Source: Microglena sp. YARC (lineage: Eukaryota > Chlorophyta > Chlorophyceae > Chlamydomonadales > Chlamydomonadaceae). Taken from it: a stretch of DNA of 64,000 bases. Every line of letters begins with the position of its first letter. The first letter of the stretch is position 1. Location: positions 121,096,209-121,160,208 of the forward strand of contig CM039462.1 in assembly GCA_022414725.1 (NCBI GenBank), read 5' to 3'. This document shows positions 1-10,424 of this stretch, piece by piece. Made by a program: the position numbers and the translations under genes. The notes beneath the pieces are model-generated. The model was not told where the DNA came from and did not search any database. It saw only the letters and a list, made by a program, of their open reading frames with translations.

Positions 1-452
1 TCCTGGTTACTCTTTCCTGGTTACTGGTTACTCTTTACTGGTTACTGGTTACTCTTCACTGGTTACTGGTTACTCTTTACTGGTAACTGGTTACTCTTTA
101 CTGGCTACTCTTAACTGGTTACTGGTTACTGGTTACTCTTATTGGTTTCTCTTTACTGGTTACTCTTTACTGCTTACTCTTTACTGGTTATTGGTTGCTC
201 TTTACTGGTTACTCTTTACTGGTTACTGGTTACTCTTTACTGGTTACTGTTTGCTCTTTACTGGTTACTGGTTACTCTTTACTGGTCACTCTTTACTGGT
301 TACTCTTTACTGGTTACTTGTTACTGGTTACTGGTTATTGGTTGCTCTTTACTGGTCACTCTTTACTGGTTACTCTTTACTGGTTACTGGTTACTGGTTA
401 TTCCTTACTGGTTAATGGTTACTGGTCACTCTTTACTGGTTATTGGTTCCAG
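1..452. repeat. TTACTGG/TTACTCT minisatellite
   Basis: The left end of the window is an irregular tandem array of 6-7 bp units (ttactgg, ttactct) that runs off the edge. The open frames across it are artefacts of the periodicity. It grades into gctgtt triplet repeats at about 463-510. Confidence 0.9.
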
Positions 453-590
453 TAGCTGATACTGATGCTTTTGCTGTTGCTGTTACTGTTGCTGTTGCTG
501 TTACTGTTTCTATTTTTTGGCTACGCGTAGTAGTCACTTTCTGATTTTGGCTCTGTGCAGCAGCTCCCAGGCAGCTCACTTTCCCTGTTT

Positions 591-712
591 GCCCCCACAC
601 ACACCCCACCCCACCCCCCGACCACCCCCATTCCTCCCCCCCCCCCCACACACACATACACACACACAGTCACAGACACAGTCACACACACGGTCACACA
701 CACACACTTACA
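591..712. repeat. C-rich and CA microsatellite
   Basis: Runs of C with CA/CACA dinucleotides lie just before the acceptor of the first visible SET exon, so this is the end of an upstream intron. Confidence 0.8.
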
Positions 713-743
713 TGACCTCCTACCCTACATCCATATATTGCAG

Positions 744-848
744 CTGCGCACCTAACGCTGTGAATTATTGCATTGGGGAATCAATGGTGGTGCGTGCTGT
801 GGCACCAATTCATGCCGGACAAGAAGTTACAATATCTTACCTGGGAAG
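744..848 (+). CDS. SET gene exon 1 (end of SET domain)
   Basis: The acceptor is ..tattgcag and the donor GTAGGT. The encoded stretch includes CAPNAVNYC and [11 protein letters not shown], matching the SET core where a tyrosine and an N.SC.PN element build the active site. It ends in phase 2 (AG|G), which exon 2 completes as Arg. Confidence 0.75.
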
Positions 849-3800
849 GTAGGTCAGGGTAGGGTGGGGTGGGTGTAGGGATGGGTAGGGTGGTTGTTGA
901 GTTAGGTGGGGTGGATGTGGAGATAGAGTAAGTGTAGAGGGAGGGTGGGTGTATGGTGGGATACGGTGGGGTAGGGCGAGTTTAGATTTCGGTGGTGTGG
1001 GTGCAGAGTTGGGTAGGTTTTGTGTGGGGATAGGGTGATGCTGTGGCACGAATTCATGGCGGACAAGAAATTGCAATATCATACCTTGCGAGACCTGTGG
1101 AAACTAGGGATCTAAACCACCAGGATTCGAGCTCAGGACGCCTGGGTACTTCCAAGCGCGCGCTTTTGCACGGTGGCGCGCTGCCTTTTTGAGCCCCGCT
1201 GCGCGTTTCGCGCAGTTTTTTGCAACCCCCTGTGGGCGCAGCAAGCAATTTTTGCGCTTTTTGTTCTACAAAGCGCAGTTTTTTTGTTTTCAATTGCGCT
1301 AAAGCGCTGGCCAATTTGGTCAATGGAAGTACCCTGCTGGGTTGCAGGGACGATTAGCGTACCCTGCTCTACCACTACAGGGAGACACAGTACTAGTCCT
1401 TCCTCATTTTTTGTCCTAGCTTTCTAAAGGTCCAGTTTTGTAGCAAAACTTTCGACGCAAGCCTGATTTCAGGATTATAGTGTAGCATGGTATAGGGCGG
1501 AGTCCCAGGGGGTTCAGGGGGCACCGTATTTTTGTCAATTCTGTCAATTTGCGACGCGCCACACAAAAACTAAACTGTGATCCCATCCCTTCCTCCAGTT
1601 GATGAATAGTGCTACACAACTAAGTTGCGGTCCTTCCCAGCCAAACAGAAGACAAACCATAATGCCTCGACACCCTCCCTTTCCCCTCCCTCCCTCCCTC
1701 CCTCCTCCCTCCCTCCCTCCCTCCCCTCCCTCCCTCCCTCCCTCCCTCCCTCCTCCCTCCCTCCTCCCTCCCTCCCTCCCTCCCTCCCTCCCTCCCTCCC
1801 TCCCTCCCTCCTCCATCCCTCCATCCATCCCTCCATCCCTCCCTCCTCCCATCCACCCATCCACCCATAATTTATTTATTTGCGAAAAACATCTACATGC
1901 CACCTGCCATCTTGCTACCATGCCCCAATTCATGCCAGTCCAATGACAACCGTCTACATGCCACCTGTCGTCCTACCAGACCCCAGTTCACGCCAGTCCA
2001 ATGCCAGTCCAATGACAAACATATACATGCCACCTGCGATCTTCCTACTAGGCCCCAATTCATGCCAGTCCAATGCTAGTCCAATGACAAAACCTACATT
2101 CCACCTGCCACCCACCTACCAGGCCCAAATCCATGACAGCCCAATGACAAACATCTACATTCCACCTGCCACCCACCTACCAAGCCCAAATCCATGACAG
2201 CCCGATGACAAACATCTACATTCCACCTGCCACCTTCCTACCAGGCACCAATTCGTGACTGTGGAGCGCAGAATAGAACACTTGAAACAGACTACACCCA
2301 ACCAACACCCAACCAACACCCAACCAACACCCAACCAACTCCTGACCTACTCCCAACCACCTTATCAGGCCCCAGTTCATGCCAGTGGAGCACAGAATAG
2401 AACACTTGAAACAGACTACTCCCAACCAACAGCCAACCAACAACCAACCACCTTCTTAGGCCCCAATTCATGCCAGTGGAGCGCAGAATAGAACACTTGA
2501 AAACAGACTACACCCAACCAACTCCCAACCACCTTATCAGGCCCCAATCCATGCCAGTGGAGCGCAGAATAGAACACTTGAAAACAGACTACACCCAACC
2601 AACAACCAACCAACAACCAACAAACAACCAACCAACAACCAACCAACAACCAACCAACTTATCAGGCCCCAATTCATGCCAGTGGAGCGCAGAATAGAAC
2701 ACTTGAAAACAGACTACGGCTTCATCTGCACTTGCCCTCGGTGTACGATCGAGCTTGATGTCATGGAGCAGGTAGGAGGGTGATGGTAGAATGGAACACT
2801 TTAAAGCAGACTATGGCTTTAGCTGCACATGCCTTCGATGTATAATCAAGATGGATGTCATGGAGCTGGTCGAAGGGTGATGGTAGAATGGAACACTTCA
2901 AAACAGTCTACAGCTTCAGCTGAACTTGACCTAGGTGTGCAACCAAGGCGGATGTCATTGAGCTGGTTGGAGGGTGATGGTAGAATATAACACTTTAGAA
3001 CAGACTACGGCTTTAGCTGTGCTTGATCTAGGTGTGCAACCGAGTCGGATGTCATGGAGCAGGTAAGGGGGTGATAGTGGAATATAACACTTTAGAACAG
3101 ACTACGGCTTTAGCTGTGCTTGATCTAGGTGTGCAACCGAGGCGGATGTCATGGAGCAGGTAAGGGGGTGATAGTGGAATATAACACTTTAGAACAGACT
3201 ACGGCTTTAGCTGTGCTTGATCTAGGTGTGCAACCGAGTCGGATGTCATGGAGCAGGTAAGGGGGTGATAGTGGAATATAACACTTTAGAACAGACTACG
3301 GCTTTAGCTGTGCTTGATCTAGGTGTGCAACCGAGGCGGATGTCATGGAGCAGGTAAGGGGGTGATAGTGGAATATAACACTTTAGAACAGGCTACGGCT
3401 TTAGCTGTGCTTGATCTAGGTGTGCAACCGAGGCGGATGTCATGGAGCAGGTAAGGGGGTGATAGTGGAATATAACACTTTAGAACAGGCTACGGCTTTA
3501 GCTGTGCTTGATCTAGGTGTGCAACCGAGGCGGATGTCATGGAGCAGGTAAGGGGGTGATAGTGGAATATAACACTTTAGAACAGACTACGGCTTTAGCT
3601 GTGTTTGATCTAGGTGTGCAACCGAGGCGGATGTCATGGAGCAGGTAAGGGGGTGATAGTGGAATATGACACTTTAGAACAGACTACGGCTTTAGCTGTG
3701 CTTGATCTAGGTGTGCAACCGAGTCGGATGTCATGGAGCAGGTAAGGGGGTGATAGTGGAATATAACACTTTAGAACAGACTACGGCTTTAGCTGTGCTT

Positions 3801-5527
3801 GATCTAGGTGTGCAACCGAGGCGGATGTCATGGAGCAGGTAAGGGGGTGATAGTGGAATATAACACTTTAGAACAGACTACGGCTTTAGCTGTGCTTGAT
3901 CTAGGTGTGCAACCGAGTCGGATGTCATGGAGCAGGTAAGGGGGTGATAGTGGAATATAACACTTTAGAACAGACTACGGCTTTAGCTGTGCTTGATCTA
4001 GGTGTGCAACCGAGGCGGATGTCATGGAGCTGGTCAGAGGGTGGTGGTGGAATATGACACTTTAAAACAGGCTACGGCTTATGCTGCACATGCCTTCGGT
4101 GTGCAACCGAGGCGGATGTCATGGAGCTGGTCGGAGGGTAATGGTAGATTGGAACACTTAAAAACAGGCTACGGCTTTAGCTGTACTTGCCCTCGGTGTA
4201 TAATCGAGATAGATGTCATGGAGCTGGTCGAAGGGTGATGGTAGAATGGAACACTTAAAAACAGACTACGGCTTTAGCCGTACTTGACCTAGGTGTGCTT
4301 GCCCTATCTGTACGATCAAGCTGGATGTCATGGAGCAGGTAGGAGGGTGATGGATCATGAAACAAGGAAAGGTTGGGAGAGTACAGAGTAATGATAACAC
4401 CTGGTGGGGCGTGGTATTAAGGGAGCCCCGTCTTACGGCGGTAGGGAACGGGCTGGTACTTTACCTAGACAAAGCTACCATGGCAGTTGACAGCGACCGC
4501 GAGCACTAGGGCGCACCCGTGGGGATTTGAGCCCGGCACCTTGTTTGTTCAAGGAGCTCTGCCATTGAGCCATTCGTTGAACGGGGATGGGAGAGTACAG
4601 AATAAAGCACTTGAAAACAGACTACGACTTCAGCTGTGCTTGCCCTAGGTGTGTGACCGGGCTGGATGTAATGGACCAGATAGGAGGGAGTGATGAAAAT
4701 AATGGGAACAAATTGTTCGCGTTTACATTTGTCCTGGTTAATGTTTTTTGTACTGTCTAAAACGGCGAGCAGCCAAATTGCTGGCTGGATCTATGTAGCC
4801 AAGTTCACGTTCAAGGCATGGAACAGGTAGGATGGAGTTATGCTATGTTATCTTATGTTATTTTATGTATGTATGTTACACTCCAGGGGGGGTAGCCAAT
4901 TAGGCGAACAGGACTTTTCCAACCTCAAATAATCAAGAGAATTCTAGACTACCCAGGGAGGTCGCAGAATATAGCACTTTATTGACTTGCCCCTCCTGTC
5001 ATGTCATGTCATACAACATAGCACCTGATTGAGATTGGGCAAGTCCCCTTAGTGTATTTGGCTACCCCGGGACTGTGATGTACAAAGCCACGTGCCTGTG
5101 ATGTACAAAGCCATGTGCATGTGATGTACAAAGCCATGTGCATGTGATGTATTAAGCCATGTGCATGTGATTTACAAAGCCATGTGCATGTGATGTACAA
5201 AGCCTTGTGCCTGTGATGTACATAGCCATGTGCCTGTGGTGTACGAAGCCATGTGCCTGTGATGTGCATAGCCATGTGCCTGTGATGTACAAAGCCATGT
5301 GCAAACTTGCAGCCACCGCAACCTATTTAGCCAATGCATCAAACAACCGTGAGTGTGAGCATGTGATGTGCAGGTGTGGAGTTGTATGCGCATAGTGTGT
5401 GTGTGTGTGCTTGCCATATGAAAGTGACATGCCTAGCTCCACCCTTCCTCCCCGGACAATCAATGCTAGTCACCCCAGGAAAGTACAAACTAACTCTCTG
5501 TGAAGGATTTGTGTCGTCCATATTCTG

Positions 5528-5577
<50 letters not shown>

Positions 5578-5603
5578 AATGATGGAGATGATGATGATGG
5601 TGG

Positions 5604-5640
<37 letters not shown>

Positions 5641-5660
5641 AATGATGGAGATGATGATGG

Positions 5661-5705
<45 letters not shown>

Positions 5706-8700
5706 CATTTGTCCTATTGCCCTACTGGACTCTGAATGTGCATGCAGCTTGATGGAGCCAAGATGGATTTATTATTTTGACGTCCAACACTATGCCTAGC
5801 ACCACCTAGGGTTTGAGGTATAATACTACGTCAGTCAAACGATTGTATGGGATTCAGTTCATCAATGCTCTTTATGTTCATTCCTTCCTGTCACGGTTGG
5901 GCAAGTCCCTGTAGCCTAATTGACCCACCCCTGGCCTGTAACATACGTACTAGTACTACGTTGTGCCTAGTCACTTCGTCAGATGCTATGATGAGCTGTC
6001 ATTCAGCCTCAAAGGTCATTGACTCTCCTAGCCCCCACTTTTTCATGCGTCAGGTTGTCAGATGCTATGACGAGCTGCCATTCAGCCTCAAAGGTCATTG
6101 ACTCTCCTAGCCACCACTTTTTCATGCATCCGGTTGTCAGATGCTATGACGAGCTGCCATTCAGCCTCAAGGGTCACTGTTTCCCCCATCCCCCACTTTT
6201 TCATGCGCCAGGTTGTCAGATGCCATGATGAGCTGTCATTGAGCCTCAAGGGTCATCGATTCTCCTACCCCCCACTTTTTCATGCACCAGGTTGTCAGAC
6301 GCTATGATGAGCTGTCATTCAGCCTCAAGGGTCACTGATTCCCCCATTCCCCACTTTTTCATGTGCCAGATTGTCGGATGCTATGATGAGTTATACTGCA
6401 AGGTTATTGAATCTCTTGTACCTCGCTACTCATTGTCACAAAGAGACATAGACAGCCTGTCGCGTGTGATGAAGAGTCAAACCAGTGCCTCTTCAGAAGA
6501 TAGTACTGCCTGCGTACAGCCTGATTGTAGGGCAGTACTCTCTGAGGAGGAGTACAAGCGCCTCACGGATTCGGTGGAGGTTTTGTGCGATGTCAGGACA
6601 TGCTTGAGGGATGGCCTGGGCAGACTTGAGCACGTTTTAAAGATGGGCATGCTTAGTGACCAGGTAGGAATCATTTTTAAAGGACGGATGGGGAGGGGGG
6701 GGGGGGGGGATTGAGGGATGGCCTGGGTAGACTTGAACACGTTTTAAAGATGGGCATACTTAGTGACCAGGTAGGAATCATTTTTAAAGGACGGACAGAT
6801 GGGGAGAGGAGGGGGAGGGGGGGGGGGGGGGGGGGGGGGATTGAGGGATGGCCTGGGTAGTCTTGAACACGTTTTAAAGATGGGCATGCTTAGTGACCAA
6901 GTAGGAATCATTTTTAAAGGACGGATGGGGAGGGGGGGGGGGGGGGATTGAGGGATGGCCTGGGTAGACTTGAACACGTTTTAAAGATGGGCATACTTAG
7001 TGACCAGGTAGGAATCATTTTTAAAGGACGGACGGATGGGGAGAGGAGGGGGAGGGGGGGGGGGGGATTGAGGGATGGCCTGGGTAGTCTTGAACACGTT
7101 TTAAAGATGGGCATGCTTAGTGACCAGGTAGGAATTATTTTTAAAGGACGGATGGGGAGGGGGGGGGGGGGGGGGGGGGGATTGAGGGATGGCCTAGGTA
7201 GACTTGAACACGCTTTTAAATATTGACACGCTTTGTGAGAAGGCAGGGCTTGTTTGAAAATGCAGATGGGTACAGTGAGGGGGGGAGGGGCAGGGGGGGG
7301 GGGGGGGGGGGGGAGGCAGGGGGGAGGGAAGATTGAGGGATGGCCTGGGTAGACTTGAACACGTTTTGCAGAGGCAAATGCTTAGTGACAAGGTAGAAAT
7401 TATTTGAAAATACAGATGGGAAGGGCGAGGAGGTGGGTGAGGAGGACGGGGTGGGGGAGAGGCAGGGTAGGGGGGACGGAAAGGCACTGGGGCTAGGGCC
7501 GGTAGGGATTTAGGGATGGCCTGGGCAGATTTAAACACGTTTTGCAGAGGGGCATGCTTAGTGACAAGCCAAAAATCACTTTGAGGACAGATAGGGATAG
7601 TGATTTTCATTCCATCCCCCATTGTCCCGCCCCCTTCATCCCCACCCCTCACCCCCTTCATCCCATCCCATCCCTCCCTTCCCCTCCCCTCCCTCCCCTT
7701 CCTCCTCCCTTCCCTCCCTCCCCTCCCTCCTCTCCCCTCCCCTCACCTCACCTCACCTCACCTCACCTCACCCTCACCTCACCTCACCTCACCTTACCTT
7801 ACCTTACCTTACCTCACCTCATCTCCTCTCCCCTTTCCTCCCCTCCCCTCCCCTCCCCTCCCCTCCCTTCCCCTCCCCTCCCCTCCTCTCCCTCCCCTCC
7901 CCTCCCCTCCCTCCCCTCCCCTCCCCTCCCCTCCCCTCCCCTCCCCTCCCCCCCTCCCCCCTCCAATTCTGATCCCCTCCTTCTTGATCATCCTCCACCA
8001 GAGTCAGCTGTATGTGTGTGCCAGCCTGTACGACGCTGTTGAGCTTCTCATGAACTGCGAAGTACGCTTGCTTCAGATCAGCAGTACCTTCGGAGCCACC
8101 TTGGAGGATTTGGGTTTGAGTTCTGCTCGCCAGGATGGCCGGGAAGCAGTCTATAACGAAACTCTGAAGACAGCCACCTTGAATGAATGTGCTGAAGAGT
8201 CCCTGTTGTTGCATCGTTGCTTGGCATGCGTCGCAGCAGTTGCTGCTGGATCTGATCTGCATGTTATTTTGGCGTCTAGGTAGGTGAGGGAGGGAAACAG
8301 AAGGGTAGTGAGAATGAGTGTGTGTAGTGAGAATGGGTGTGGGTGGTGAGGATGGGAGAGGATAATTATGAGAGGGGTTATTGAGTATGAGTGTGGGGAG
8401 TGAGTATGAGAGGGGTCTGTTATCAGTGCAGAGGCCCAGGCCTTGCATCGTTGCTTAGCTTGCATTGAAGCAGTTGCTGCCGGATCTGATCTGCAAACAA
8501 AAACGTTTGGAGGGGCGTGGTGTTCGGGGGACCCTCCAGTACACTGTAGCTGGAAAAGTCACCATAAATCTGATCTGCTTGTTATTGTGGCCTCTTAGTA
8601 GGTGAGGGAGGGAGGAAGGAGTGTAATGGGTATGCGTATGTGTAGTGAGTATGAGAGGGACGAGGTTCTTCTTTTTACAACAGGATTTACACTCCAGAAA

Positions 8701-8748
8701 GTTTGTCTCCTTGTGCAAACGAGGGGCTCAGAGTTAGTTTATATATTG

Positions 8749-8809
<61 letters not shown>

Positions 8810-10393
8810 TTACATCAGCTAATTAGTTTGACTTTCAGTCTGTACTAGAAAGAAAGCTTCGTTGTAGCCAACCCCCTCATAATGTTTGAATCCTTGCGCA
8901 TACGAGCGGCTCAGAGTTAGTTTAGATATTCAGTTAGTTAGTTAGTTATTTTCTTTAGTCAGTTAGTTAGTTTCTATAGCCAGATATTTAGTTTTTAGCA
9001 AACGAGCGGGTCAGAGGAATCAGTAGAACAGGCGTGGCCTCTCCTACAGTTGTAGGCTTAACGATTAAAATATTTCGAATTTAAATCGGAATGATCAGTA
9101 TTTGTTGACCTGTAAGTGCTGTAAGTAATTTGTTGTTATCGCCTCTACCATTAACATATTATGCTCAATTTAAAGTTTAAACCTGTCTGTCAGAGATTTT
9201 CTTTTTGAGTACGAGCTGTAGCTTCTAGGCAGCTCCTTGAGCCAGCCACTGAGCTAACCCCAACAAGTTAAGCAGTTCTGGACAGCTGATTGTGCTTGCT
9301 CCAAGGTGCACTAGGTCGCATTTGGTTAGCCTCTATAGCCAGTCAGAGGGGCTTCCAAGAAGCTGTTGCTTGTAGCTGGCTTTGGATGTAGATGTAGGTA
9401 GCTGAGCATGGTGGTGGGTGTGTGGGTGTGGTGGTGGGTGGGTGTGAAAAAAGGCTATGCTGTCGGTTAGGCATCTTTTAGGACGGCTGGAGATTCCGAC
9501 ACACGACCAATCAAGGCTGCCCCACGACCCCTGTTGTGTAGAAAAAGGGTAGCGAGCATAAGAGGGGGTAGTAAGTAGGAGAAAGGGTGTTGACATAGTT
9601 GTGAGTACGCCCAAATTCAACTTAACTAAAATCAAAACAAATCAAGTCAAATCAAATCAAGTGAATAAAATCAAATCAACTGAATAAAATCAAATCAAAT
9701 CAAGTGAATAAAATCAAATCAACTGAATAAAATAAAAGAAAATCAAGTGAATAAAATCAAATCAACTGAATAAAATCAAATCAAATCAAGTGAATTAAAT
9801 CAAATAATGTAAAATCATGGTCAAGCCTGACCAAAGCAATTAATTCTATTTTAATGGTGAGGATGGTTGGGAAAACCCCCGGGAAGTTGTGGAGTTGGGT
9901 TGTCTTGGGTCAACACTAGCCTGCCTATGACAACGTAATGTAACGTAATTCAATGCGTACAGGTTGCACCACTTGGTAGAACCTTTGGCAGATGGGACAT
10001 CTCAAAAGGATTCACTGCCACTTGCATCCCAGGCCATCACCATGAGGTACGGGTTATCGTTTTGAGAAACTGAAAATTGAACCTGAATTGGTTAATAAAG
10101 ACTCCAGCATGAAGCTGGTCATGAACGACAATAAAACGATTGTTTAAGGTTCAGTGCCTGATTTTTCTTTTTAGCCTTTCCTGTTACGGTTGGGCAGGTC
10201 CCTTTTGCCTATTTGGCCTACCTATAGACTGGATGGATGGATGGATGGATGGATAGATGGATGGATGGATGGATGGATGGATGGCAGGATGGATGGCAGG
10301 ATGGATGGATGGATATATGGATGGATGGATGGATGGATGGATGGATAGATGAATGGATGGATCGATGGATGGATGGGTGGACGGATGGATGGG

Positions 10394-10424
<31 letters not shown>

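Noticed and set aside
1544..1946. Long Gly/Glu/Arg- and Ser/Pro-rich ORFs
   Set aside because: They translate a pyrimidine microsatellite in several frames on both strands at once.
2772..4373. CRISPR-like or series-of-real-exons reading of the 97-bp array
   Set aside because: The units have no unique spacers and are copies of the exon 2 tail. Cys codons are lost and frames contain stops in the homogenised core, and phases only chain through 2666-2771.
7542..8042. Pro/Ser-rich 166-227 aa ORFs
   Set aside because: They arise from the ccct/cctca tract; only the last part, from 8002, is exon 4.
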